A program made the position numbers and the translations under genes. A stretch of DNA of 64,000 bases from Sphingopyxis sp. Lineage in GTDB: Bacteria > Pseudomonadota > Alphaproteobacteria > Sphingomonadales > Sphingomonadaceae. The notes beneath the pieces were generated by a model that made no database searches, was not told the DNA's origin, and saw only the letters and a program-made list of their open reading frames with translations. This document shows positions 27,758 through 36,476 of the stretch, piece after piece; the first letter of the stretch is position 1, and each line of letters begins with the position of its first letter. The stretch lies in the NCBI GenBank assembly GCA_030145715.1, contig JAIXHQ010000006.1, forward strand, positions 59,017 to 123,016, written 5' to 3'.

Positions 27758-30700
27758 ATGCGCAACACCTTGCTGGCCTCCACATGCCTCGTCGCCCTTC
27801 TTTCGGCGACGGCCCAGGCGCAAACGTCCATCACCACGGCCACCACCGCGCCGGTGCGGACGTCGACGATCAAAGCGGGCGCGCCCGACGACATCAGGAT
27901 CACATCGACGGGATCGATCAAGCCGACCAGCGGGACCGCCGTCACGATCGACAGCAACAACAAGGTCACGAACGACGGCACGATCGAATTCAGCAATGTC
28001 GATGGGGCGCGGGGCATTGTTGCCGATGCCAACACGGTCGGCGGCATTACAAACAGCGCCACGGGCAAGATCATTCTGGGCGAAACCTATGCGCCGACCG
28101 ACATCGACAAGGATGGCGACATCGACGGCCCCTATGCCGTTGGGACCAATCGCGTCGGCATCGCCACCACGGGTGCCTTTTCGGGCAATATCGTCAACAG
28201 CGGCGCGATCACGATTGCCGGGAATGATTCCGCGGGCATCCGCCTGGGCGGCCCGCTGACCGGCAATTTCACCAATGACGGCACCATCAGCGTTGTGGGC
28301 GACCGCGCGCTGGGCGTCGGGTTGCAGGACGTGACGGGCAACGTCCGGCTTGCCGGGACGATCGCTGCCACCGGGCAGGATGCGGTCGCGGCCCGCCTGG
28401 CGGGGAATATCACCGGCGCGCTGGTCGTTCAGGGCAAGCTGACCGCGACGGGCTATCGCATCACCACCCCGCCCGCCGATCCGTCGAAGCTGGACGCTGA
28501 CGATCTGTTGATCGGCGGCCCCGCGCTGTCGATCGAAGGCAATGTGACGGGCGGGATCGTTCTCGCCGTTGCTCCCAAGGATACAAAGCCCGATGACAAG
28601 GACGAGGACAAGGACGGCATCGACGACGACAAGGAAGGCAGCGCGGCTGTAACCTCGTTCGGATCGGCCGCCGCGATCCGCATCGGTTCGGCAACCAACA
28701 GCGTCACGATCGGCCCGGTTGCCGGCACGGGCACGGGCCTGGGCCTCATCATCGACGGCCAAGTCGTCGGAAACGGCCTCTATGCCGGGAAAGATGGCAA
28801 TGCGATCCAGATCGGCGGCCTTGGCGGCACGGTGAACATCGCCGGCGGTATCGGCATCGGCGGCGGTGTCTCTGCGCTGTCAAAGGACACGGCCGCGACC
28901 GGGATCCGCATCGGCAGCGGGGCAACGACGCCCGAAATTCGCGTGTCCGGCAAGGTCGAGGCGACCACGGGCGGCAACAGCGCGGGGGCCGTCGCCACCG
29001 CAATCCTCATCGAGGCGGGCGGCGACGTCCCGCTGATCCGCAACAGCGGCACGATCGCCGCCAAGACGGGTGGTGACACCGGGACGGCGCGGGCGATCGT
29101 CGACCTTTCGGGCAAGGTCGCAACCGTCGAAAACAGCGGCGCGATCAGTGCAACGGGCGCACTGGCGAGTTCCGACCGCAATATCGCGATCGACCTGTCG
29201 TCGAACACGACGGGCGCGACGGTCAAGCAGACCGCGGTCGCCTCTGGCGTGGCTGCGCCCAGCATCGTCGGCGACATACGCTTCGGCAGCGGCAACGACG
29301 TCTTTGACGTCGCCGACGGATCGGTAAAGAGCAACAGCTTCTTTGGCACCGGCAACAACAAGTTCGCCCTGTCCGGCGACGCGACCTATGCGGGCAATGC
29401 GCGCTTTGGCAACGGCAATGACAGCATGACGATGACCGGCACGTCCAAGTTCAACGGCGCGGCCGATTTCGGCGGCGGGGCGGACACGCTGAGCATTGGC
29501 GGCACATCGGTCTTTTCGGGGACGCTGGCCAATTCGCAGGGCCTGGCCGTTTCGGTCAGCGGCGGCACGTTCGATGTCGCCGGGGCGGCGACCATCTCGT
29601 CGCTTGCCGTCACCGACAAGGGGGTGCTTGGCGTGATGCTCGACAGCGGTAGCACCGGCACGGCGTTGCAGGTGACGGGCAATGCCAGTTTCGGCGCCGA
29701 ATCCAAGCTGCTGCTGAAATTGTCGAGCATCGAGAAGGCGGAGGGCAAGCATGTTGTTCTGACCGCTGGAACGATCACGGGCGCGGCCAATCTGACCGCT
29801 TCGCAGGCACTGCTGCCCTTCCTCTACAAGGGCGTTTTGACGTCAAGCGCGAACCAGTTGACCGTCGACGTGTCGCGTAAGAGTACGGCGGAGATGGGAC
29901 TCAACCGTTCGGAAACCGGTGCGTTCGACGCGGTCATCGATGCCGTCGTCGCCGACCAGAAGATCGAGCAAGTGTTCCTGGGCATCGTCGACGGCGGCCA
30001 GTTCCGCAATCAGCTTGGCCAGATGCTGCCCGAACATGAAGGTGGCATTTTCGACGCCGTGACGTCGGGATCACGCGCGCTGTCGCGTTACCTTCAGGAT
30101 CCAAACGCACCCTATCAGGATGAGGGGAAGTGGGGTTACTGGATCAACCAGGCCGTATGGGGAACGTCCAAGGCCGTCGGCAACACGGCCAGTTACAAGG
30201 TCAGCGGATGGGGCATCTCGCTCGGCGCCGAAATCAAGAGCGACATCGGCGCCTTTGGCGGATCGATCGCCTACCTCACCGGCAAGGACGCGAATGGCAG
30301 CAATGACAATGAAGTGACCAGCAGCCAGTTCGAAGGCGCGCTGCACTGGCGCTTGCGGTCGGACGGTTTCATGGCCAACGTCCGCCTTGGCGGGGCGCCG
30401 GTCAGCATCAAGGGTACACGCCGGTTCCGCGCCGAAGCAGGCGCGGAGGACATCGACAAGACGATGCGCGGCAAATGGGACGCCACCTTGTGGACCGCCT
30501 CCAGCTCGCTCGCCTATGATGCGCGCGCCGGAGGCCTTTCGATCCGACCGACGGTCGCAGTCGATTATTTCAAGCTGAAAGAAAATGGTTATCAGGAAAC
30601 GGGGGGCGGCGACGCGCTCGACCTGACCGTGCTCGGCCGCAACAGCGATGAACTGGCCGTGTCGGGAACGGTCGCCGTCGGTCTCGATTTCGGTGGTGCC

Positions 30701-30964
30701 GACGCATATGACGGCTGGACACGCTTTGAAATCGAAGGTGGGCGACGCGAGATCGTCAGCGGCACGCTGGGCGCGACCACCGCCTCGTTCAAGGGCGGCA
30801 CCCCCTTCACCCTGATCCCCGATGATCGCACGAGCGGCTGGGTCGGCCGCGTCCGCGGCATAGCCGGAAATTCGGCCTTTCAGGTCGGTGGCGAAATGTC
30901 CGCGGAGGAACGGCAAAGCCGTGTCGGCTGGGCGTTCCGTGCGAGCCTGCGGGTCGGCCTCTAG
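27758..30964 (+). CDS. autotransporter (type Va) with beta-barrel domain
   Basis: 1068 residues. A signal peptide (MRNTLLASTCLVALLSATAQAQ) precedes a long passenger of degenerate beta-helix units of the type NSGTI-A/S and GNxT, rich in Thr/Gly/Asp. The passenger has two acidic Asp-rich loops (DIDKDGDIDG and a DKDEDKDGIDDDK-like stretch) reminiscent of calcium-binding thrombospondin-3 repeats. A C-terminal barrel of about 290 residues starts near DEGKWGYWINQAVWGTS and ends ASLRVGL. AGAGGA-like SD (AAGAGGAA) precedes the ATG. Function of the passenger (adhesion, biofilm or other) cannot be read. The strong hairpin just after the stop separates it from the sigma factor. Confidence 0.86.
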   Translation: MRNTLLASTCLVALLSATAQAQTSITTATTAPVRTSTIKAGAPDDIRITSTGSIKPTSGTAVTIDSNNKVTNDGTIEFSNVDGARGIVADANTVGGITNSATGKIILGETYAPTDIDKDGDIDGPYAVGTNRVGIATTGAFSGNIVNSGAITIAGNDSAGIRLGGPLTGNFTNDGTISVVGDRALGVGLQDVTGNVRLAGTIAATGQDAVAARLAGNITGALVVQGKLTATGYRITTPPADPSKLDADDLLIGGPALSIEGNVTGGIVLAVAPKDTKPDDKDEDKDGIDDDKEGSAAVTSFGSAAAIRIGSATNSVTIGPVAGTGTGLGLIIDGQVVGNGLYAGKDGNAIQIGGLGGTVNIAGGIGIGGGVSALSKDTAATGIRIGSGATTPEIRVSGKVEATTGGNSAGAVATAILIEAGGDVPLIRNSGTIAAKTGGDTGTARAIVDLSGKVATVENSGAISATGALASSDRNIAIDLSSNTTGATVKQTAVASGVAAPSIVGDIRFGSGNDVFDVADGSVKSNSFFGTGNNKFALSGDATYAGNARFGNGNDSMTMTGTSKFNGAADFGGGADTLSIGGTSVFSGTLANSQGLAVSVSGGTFDVAGAATISSLAVTDKGVLGVMLDSGSTGTALQVTGNASFGAESKLLLKLSSIEKAEGKHVVLTAGTITGAANLTASQALLPFLYKGVLTSSANQLTVDVSRKSTAEMGLNRSETGAFDAVIDAVVADQKIEQVFLGIVDGGQFRNQLGQMLPEHEGGIFDAVTSGSRALSRYLQDPNAPYQDEGKWGYWINQAVWGTSKAVGNTASYKVSGWGISLGAEIKSDIGAFGGSIAYLTGKDANGSNDNEVTSSQFEGALHWRLRSDGFMANVRLGGAPVSIKGTRRFRAEAGAEDIDKTMRGKWDATLWTASSSLAYDARAGGLSIRPTVAVDYFKLKENGYQETGGGDALDLTVLGRNSDELAVSGTVAVGLDFGGADAYDGWTRFEIEGGRREIVSGTLGATTASFKGGTPFTLIPDDRTSGWVGRVRGIAGNSAFQVGGEMSAEERQSRVGWAFRASLRVGL

Positions 30965-30986
30965 CCCCCCGGGCCGACTCCGCCCG

Positions 30987-31025
30987 CAAGGGGGAGGCGC
31001 ACCCCCTACCCACGCCTCCCCCTTG
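30987..31025. repeat. 13-bp perfect inverted repeat after the autotransporter gene
   Basis: The arms CAAGGGGGAGGCG and CGCCTCCCCCTTG are separated by 13 bases. It begins 22 bp after the stop codon. There is no T-run, so it may act as an mRNA 3' end stabiliser, an attenuator for the following sigma factor gene, or be a small repeat insertion. Confidence 0.55.
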
Positions 31026-31199
31026 CCTCGACATGAAAACACTAGGAAACCGATGTTCGCACCCCATGCCCTCTCTGCTCCGTCACCGCAGTTGCGCGGT
31101 GGGGCCTGGACGCTATATGACGGCGTCATCAGGGGGACGTTTGGCGCACATCGGGGCGGCGGCCGCCGGCAAAAAATGGCGTTCCAGAGCAAGCAACTC

Positions 31200-31721
31200 A
31201 TGACCAGTTCGCGTGACCGAACCGACGCAGCGCAGGGCATCGAAGGCGTATTGCTCGCCAATCGCGACCGCATCGTGCGCTTTCTGGAGGTTCGCGGTGC
31301 CGGAAACGGCGCGGAAGACCTGTTTCAGGATTTGTGGATGCGGCTGACCGACCGGCGGATCGGGCCCATTTCCGACCCGCTTTCCTATATCATGCGTGCC
31401 GCCAATAATCTGATGCTCGACCGCTATCGCTCAATCCGCCAGAGCGAACTGCGCGACAAGGCATGGGGCGAGGCATCCGCTTTGCAAAGCCCCTCGGCCG
31501 AAACGTCGCTGATCTCCCGCGAGCAACTCGCACTCGTCGAAAAGGCCATAGCCGCGACCGGCGAGAGACCGGCGCGGATTTTCCGTCGTTTTCGCGTCGA
31601 TGGAATGAACCAGCGTGATATTGCACGCGAAATGGGAGTCAGCCTGAGCACGGTCGAAGCCGATTTGCGCAAGGTTTATGCCGCTCTGGCCGCAGTACGG
31701 AGGCAGTTCGATGCAGGTTGA
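31200..31721 (+). CDS. ECF-family RNA polymerase sigma factor (FecI-like)
   Basis: 173 residues with sigma region 2 (about 20-85; AEDLFQDLWMRL, SYIMRAANNLMLDRYR) and region 4 (about 115-170; MNQRDIAREMGVSLSTVEADLRKVYAAL). It directs transcription of a surface-uptake regulon under control of the anti-sigma gene it overlaps. The start is uncertain: ATG 24 bases upstream, or ATG at 31053 with a good AGGAA site adding 49 residues with no sigma-like character. I prefer the shortest form on length. It overlaps the fecR-like gene by 11 bp, showing coupled translation. Confidence 0.88.
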   Translation: MTSSRDRTDAAQGIEGVLLANRDRIVRFLEVRGAGNGAEDLFQDLWMRLTDRRIGPISDPLSYIMRAANNLMLDRYRSIRQSELRDKAWGEASALQSPSAETSLISREQLALVEKAIAATGERPARIFRRFRVDGMNQRDIAREMGVSLSTVEADLRKVYAALAAVRRQFDAG

Positions 31722-32646
31722 TGCCACGAACGCTGAAGCGCGCGCGATCGACTGGTTGATCCGGCAGCGCGATCCGGATTTCGCCGACTGGGATGGATTT
31801 GCCGACTGGCTTACCGAAGACCCCGGCCATGCGGACGTCTATGATGCGGTCGCCAGCCTCGATCACGATCTGGACAGGATGGCTTCACCGCAAGCCCCGT
31901 CGATCGCGATAGCTCCCGACACGCGGCGGCGGCGGCCTTCCCTCCGCGCATGGTTCGGCGGCGCCGTTGCCGCAGCATTTGTCGGTGTTATCGGCTTCTC
32001 GACCTTCAATCCCCTTGGTGGCATTGACCGGATCGAGACCGCCGCGGGCGAACATCGGACCATCGATCTGCCAGACGGGTCGAAGATCGAGATCAACGGG
32101 GGTTCGACGGTCGAAATCGACAGGGATCGCCCGCGTTTTGCGCGGCTGGAATCGGGCGAGGCGATGTTCCATGTCGTCCACCGCGACGACGATCCTTTCG
32201 TCGTCGAAACAGGTGATGCCAAGATTGTCGATCTGGGCACCGCATTCAATATCGTCCGGCGCGAACGGCAGACGTCGGTCGCAGTTTCGGAAGGGATCGT
32301 GCTTTACAACCCGGATCGAGACAATGTGCGTGTCGTCGCCGGCAAAGGCATTGAAGCGCACGACGACGATGGAAAACCGCCGGTCGTGCAGGATGTGGAC
32401 GTCGCCAGCATCGGTGGCTGGCGGACTGGCCTGCTGGTCTATAACGGCACCCCCTTGTCGGTGGTCGCGCAGGATCTGAAACGGACCGCCGGGATGCAGG
32501 TCAGCGTCACGCCGGAAGCCGCCAACCTGTCGTTCCGCGGCGCGTTGATCATCGACAAGAACCGGAGCCGTACTCTTGCCGATCTCGCAGCCCTTTCGGG
32601 GACGAGGGTTCAGCGGCAGGGCGATGGCTGGATATTGACCCGCTGA
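31711..32646 (+). CDS. FecR-family anti-sigma factor
   Basis: 311 residues: N-terminal cytoplasmic domain (AIDWLIRQRDPDFADWDGFADWLTEDPGHADVYD, the DUF4880-type sigma-binding segment), one membrane segment near 80-100 (FGGAVAAAFVGVIGFS), and a periplasmic FecR domain (RTIDLPDGSKIEINGGS, then ESGEAMFHVVHRDDDPFVVETGDAKI) ending in a domain that contacts the receptor STN domain. GGAGG lies eight bases before the ATG. It relays receptor occupancy to the sigma factor. It is followed two bases later by the TonB receptor gene. Confidence 0.92.
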   Translation: MQVDATNAEARAIDWLIRQRDPDFADWDGFADWLTEDPGHADVYDAVASLDHDLDRMASPQAPSIAIAPDTRRRRPSLRAWFGGAVAAAFVGVIGFSTFNPLGGIDRIETAAGEHRTIDLPDGSKIEINGGSTVEIDRDRPRFARLESGEAMFHVVHRDDDPFVVETGDAKIVDLGTAFNIVRRERQTSVAVSEGIVLYNPDRDNVRVVAGKGIEAHDDDGKPPVVQDVDVASIGGWRTGLLVYNGTPLSVVAQDLKRTAGMQVSVTPEAANLSFRGALIIDKNRSRTLADLAALSGTRVQRQGDGWILTR

Positions 32647-32648
32647 AC

Positions 32649-35201
32649 ATGCACTCGCGCCTTCCTCTTGTCGCGGCGGCGATAATGCTGAGCTTGCCGG
32701 TACAGGCGCAGGCAGCGGACGATCGCGCGTTCGATGTGCCGAAGGGCAGCCTGTCCGGCGTACTGCCGGTCATCAGCCGGCAGGCGGGTGTGAGCATCAG
32801 CGTGGCCGATGCCAGGCTATGGCAGGCGCGGGTCAAGGCGGTGCGCGGACGGATGACCGTCGAGGAAGCGATACGGCGCCTGCTCGCGGGATCGGACGCC
32901 CGCGCCGTGCGGGTCAGCGCGACAAGCTGGCGGATCGAACATCGCCCTGCCCCTGTCGCCCGCATCCTACCCGGCCCGCGCCAGACGCCTCAGCCCCGCG
33001 CCCGCGAACCGTCGCGTGACATGATTGCCGCGCCGCGCGACGAAATCATCGTGACCGCGTCAAAGACCAATCTTCCCTATTCGCGTTTCGCCGGCGTCGT
33101 CACCAAATTGGATGGCGGCGATTTGGCGTTTGGCGGCGAACGCGGGATGGATTCGATCCTGTCGCGGACCGCCACCGTCTCCTCGACCCATCTTGGTTCG
33201 GGACGCAACAAGCTGTTCATTCGCGGCATCGCGGACTCCAGCTTCACCGGACCGACGCAATCGACCGTCGGCCAGTATTTCGGCGACATCCGCCTCAGCT
33301 ACAATGCGCCTGATCCCGACCTGCGCCTCTATGATATAGACAATGTCGAAATCCTCGAAGGGCCGCAGGGCACGCTTTACGGTGCGGGGTCGCTGGGCGG
33401 CATCATTCGCGTCGTCCCGAAGGCGCCCGATCCGAGGGCGATGGCGGTACAGGCGATTGCGGGCGCTTCCCTGACCGAGCATGGCGATCCAGGCGGGGAC
33501 ATTGCCGCGATCGCCAATGTCCCGGTTGGCGACGATGGCCATGCGCTGCGTCTGGTCGGCTATATGCTGACGGACGGCGGATATATCGACAATCCGCTTC
33601 TTGGTCAGAATGATGTCAATCGCGTCTATGTGCGCGGCGGGCGCGGTACATTTCGCGTCGAAGCCGGCGATGGCTGGACCATCGACGTCGGCGGCGTTTA
33701 TCAGGCGATCACGTCGAAAGACGCCCAATATGCCGACAAGAATGCACCGCCGCTGACGCGCAATTCGCGGGTGGAGCAGAATGCCAAGGCGCGCTACGGG
33801 CTCGGCACGATCGTCGCAATGAAGGATTGGGACGACCTTCGCTTTCAATCATCCAACGCCTATATCGACCACCGCCTGTCCGAACGCTTTGACGCCAGCG
33901 TCCCCGACGTCGAGGCGGCGGGAAATATCGACGTCACGCGCCTGTTTTCCCCCGTCAACGTCGCGCTGATCACCGACCGTCCGCGCATTCTGGACCAGTT
34001 CAACGCAACCCGGATGTTCGTCAGCGAGAACAGGCTGTCGCGCCCCTATCATGATGGGCTTGGGTGGGTTGTCGGCGTGAGTTTCGTCGACAATCGCGCC
34101 CGTCAACAGCGCGATTTCGGTATCGCGGGCTTCGGTTTTTCAGGTTTCAGCAAGGCGCTGCCCCCCATCGCCGAAATTGTAGGATCCTCAGGTGGGGCGC
34201 AAAGCGACGTAAGCTTGCGCGGGGTCAGTGCGGTCTTGCCCGGCGTGACCAACCGGATCACCGAATTCACCGGTTATGCCGAGGCGACAGTCGAGCTGAT
34301 GCCGGACCTTGTCGCGGCGGGTGGACTACGCCTGTCGCACACGCGGCTGGGCGGCTCAGCGGAGGGCGTGTCCCTGGCGATCGCTCAGGCACAGCGCGGA
34401 ACAACGGCGAGCCGCAATGAAACCGTTTTGCTGCCGTCCGTGTCGCTGCTCGCGACGCCATTGCATAACGTCCGGCTCTATGCCCGCTATCAGGAGGGAT
34501 TTCGTCCGGGTGGGCTTGCCGTCGATGGCAATTTCGTCCGCCGGTTCCTGAACGATCAGGTCCGGACATGGGAAGCCGGGGTCCGGTTCGGCGACAGGAG
34601 CCAGAGCCTGTTTGACGCCACCATATCGGTATCGCACAGCCGGTGGCAGAATATTCAGGCCGATTTCATCGACGGGAATGGCTTTCCGACAACCGCCAAT
34701 ATCGGCGATGGCCGTATCACCAGCCTGTCCGTCGCGATCGCCGTTCGGCCGAATGCCGCGCTGACCTTTGAATTCGGCGGCGTTTACAATCAAAGCCGCG
34801 TCGATGATCTGTCGCCCCAGATATTGCCCGTTTCCGACGCCGAGCCTGGCCGCCTGGGCCGTATTCCCAACGTCGCCAGCCAGGCGGTGCGGGGGTCGAT
34901 CAACTATGCGACGATGATCGGCGATCAGGATTTTCGCCTGAACGGCTGGGCCAATTATATCGGCCCTTCGCGGCTGGGCATCGGCCCCGTGCTGGGCGAA
35001 AGCCAGGGCGACTATGTCGATACCGGGCTGGCGATGCGCCTGGGTAACAGTCGGCGCGGCCTGTCGCTGACGCTGACCAACCTGTTCGATTCGCGCGGCA
35101 ACCGCTTTTCGCTCGGCACGCCCTTTGTCGAAGGCAACGCGGGCTATATGACGCCCCTTCGCCCCCGCACGATCCGCATAGCGGTCGACGTCGCTTATTA
35201 G
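32649..35201 (+). CDS. TonB-dependent receptor with N-terminal STN signalling domain
   Basis: 850 residues. Signal peptide (about 1-22), STN domain (about 25-95; FDVPKGSLSGVLPVISRQAGVSISVAD and RMTVEEAIRRLLAGS), a plug from about residue 130 (EIIVTASKTNLPYSR, NVEILEGPQGTLYGAGSLGGII), and a 22-strand barrel ending IRIAVDVAY. The STN domain and position after sigma and anti-sigma genes make it a transducer that reports ligand binding. Ligand unknown: Fec systems respond to ferric citrate, but sphingomonad homologues often serve other substrates. Confidence 0.92.
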   Translation: MHSRLPLVAAAIMLSLPVQAQAADDRAFDVPKGSLSGVLPVISRQAGVSISVADARLWQARVKAVRGRMTVEEAIRRLLAGSDARAVRVSATSWRIEHRPAPVARILPGPRQTPQPRAREPSRDMIAAPRDEIIVTASKTNLPYSRFAGVVTKLDGGDLAFGGERGMDSILSRTATVSSTHLGSGRNKLFIRGIADSSFTGPTQSTVGQYFGDIRLSYNAPDPDLRLYDIDNVEILEGPQGTLYGAGSLGGIIRVVPKAPDPRAMAVQAIAGASLTEHGDPGGDIAAIANVPVGDDGHALRLVGYMLTDGGYIDNPLLGQNDVNRVYVRGGRGTFRVEAGDGWTIDVGGVYQAITSKDAQYADKNAPPLTRNSRVEQNAKARYGLGTIVAMKDWDDLRFQSSNAYIDHRLSERFDASVPDVEAAGNIDVTRLFSPVNVALITDRPRILDQFNATRMFVSENRLSRPYHDGLGWVVGVSFVDNRARQQRDFGIAGFGFSGFSKALPPIAEIVGSSGGAQSDVSLRGVSAVLPGVTNRITEFTGYAEATVELMPDLVAAGGLRLSHTRLGGSAEGVSLAIAQAQRGTTASRNETVLLPSVSLLATPLHNVRLYARYQEGFRPGGLAVDGNFVRRFLNDQVRTWEAGVRFGDRSQSLFDATISVSHSRWQNIQADFIDGNGFPTTANIGDGRITSLSVAIAVRPNAALTFEFGGVYNQSRVDDLSPQILPVSDAEPGRLGRIPNVASQAVRGSINYATMIGDQDFRLNGWANYIGPSRLGIGPVLGESQGDYVDTGLAMRLGNSRRGLSLTLTNLFDSRGNRFSLGTPFVEGNAGYMTPLRPRTIRIAVDVAY

Positions 35202-35225
35202 ATTTTGCCGGCGGCCTGACGCCGG

Positions 35226-36365
35226 TCAGTCGGCGAGCGCGATATGTTCATAGCGATCCATATGATGATCGACGCTGCCGAACTGGCTCTCGATCATCGT
35301 CGCGCGCTTGAAATAATGGCCGATCGCCAGCTCCTGCGTGATGCCGATGCCGCCATGCGTCTGAATGGCGTTCTGTCCGACAAAATTCGCGGCGCGCCCG
35401 ACTTTCGCCTTGGCGGCTGAGACCGCCGCCATGCGTTCGCTCGCAGGCAGGCCGAGTTTCAACGTCCCCATGATCGTCATCGACCGCGCCTGTTCGACCT
35501 CCATGAACATGTCGACCATGCGGTGCTGCAGAACCTGGAACTTGGCGATCGGAACGCCGAACTGTTTGCGTTGCTGCGTATACTCCAGCGTACCCTGATG
35601 CAGTTTCTGCATGACGCCGGTTGCCTCGGCACAGACGGCGATGGTGGCCGCATCGACGATCTGCTCGATGAGCGGAAGGCCCGCGCCTTCGCCGCCAAGC
35701 AGGGCATCGGCGGGAATAGCGACGTTCTCGAAATATATTTCAGAGGCGCGGTTGCCGTCGACGGTCGGATAGTCGCGGCGGACGATGCCCGGCAACCCCG
35801 CGTCGATCAGGAACAGCGAGACGCCGTCCCGGTCGCTCTGCCCGCCGCCGGTCCGCGCGGTGACGAGCAGGTGCGTCGCCCAGGGCGCGGCAAGGACGAC
35901 CCCCTTGTGGCCGTTCAGCACATAGCCTGCTCCATCCCTTTTTGCGGTGGTGCGCAGGTTGGCCAGATTGTAGCGGCCCTGTGGCTCGGCATAGGCGAAG
36001 GCGATGATCGCGTTGCCCGCGATGATTTCGGGGATCAGCGCATCGGCCTGCGCGCCGCCCACCGCCTTCAGCGCGCCGCCGCCGATGACGACCGTCTGAA
36101 GATAGGGTTCGATGCCCAGCACCTGGCCCAATTCTTCCATGACGATCGCATTTTCGAGTGCGCCGCCGCCAAGACCGCCCTGATCCTCGGAAAAGGCGGC
36201 GCCAAGCATCCCTAGCTCCTGCGCAAGTGCCCGCCAGATGCCCGGATCCCGGCCGGTGTCGCTGGCGATGAATTTCTGACGCGCCTCGAAATCATAGGTG
36301 TCCGCCAGAAAGCGCGACAGCGTATCGCGGATCATGTCCTGCGTTTCGGTGTAGGTGAAGTCCAT
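35226..36365 (-). CDS. acyl-CoA dehydrogenase family protein (no canonical catalytic Glu motif)
   Basis: 379 residues of the acyl-CoA dehydrogenase fold: alpha-helical N-terminus, middle beta domain (AYAEPQGRYNLANLRTTA) and C-terminal FAD-binding helices (QTHGGIGITQELAIGHYFKRAT). The end lacks the usual YEGxxEIQ segment with the catalytic base; it reads SQFGSVDHHMDRYEHIALAD. Together with the adjacent, different dehydrogenase this resembles heteromeric steroid-side-chain dehydrogenases of the ChsE1/ChsE2 kind (established in mycobacteria). The substrate is unknown. Ends convergently with the TonB receptor gene. Confidence 0.85.
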   Translation of the reverse strand: MDFTYTETQDMIRDTLSRFLADTYDFEARQKFIASDTGRDPGIWRALAQELGMLGAAFSEDQGGLGGGALENAIVMEELGQVLGIEPYLQTVVIGGGALKAVGGAQADALIPEIIAGNAIIAFAYAEPQGRYNLANLRTTAKRDGAGYVLNGHKGVVLAAPWATHLLVTARTGGGQSDRDGVSLFLIDAGLPGIVRRDYPTVDGNRASEIYFENVAIPADALLGGEGAGLPLIEQIVDAATIAVCAEATGVMQKLHQGTLEYTQQRKQFGVPIAKFQVLQHRMVDMFMEVEQARSMTIMGTLKLGLPASERMAAVSAAKAKVGRAANFVGQNAIQTHGGIGITQELAIGHYFKRATMIESQFGSVDHHMDRYEHIALAD

Positions 36366-36476
36366 CGTGGTTCATCCTGAATTTGATCGCCATCCAGGCC
36401 GAAGCCCGGATATTATCTTGCGCCATGACGCGGCGGGGAGAGTCCGGACCTGTCCGGGGTGCCGTCAATTATTTGG

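Noticed and set aside
27713..28762. 349-codon minus-strand frame opposite the autotransporter passenger
   Set aside because: It is the reverse reading of a repetitive Gly/Thr/Asp passenger; the barrel domain, signal peptide and ribosome site support the plus strand.
31053..31199. Longer N-terminus for the ECF sigma factor from an ATG with a good ribosome site
   Set aside because: The extra 49 residues look unlike any sigma region and would make the protein longer than usual; retained as an alternative start only.
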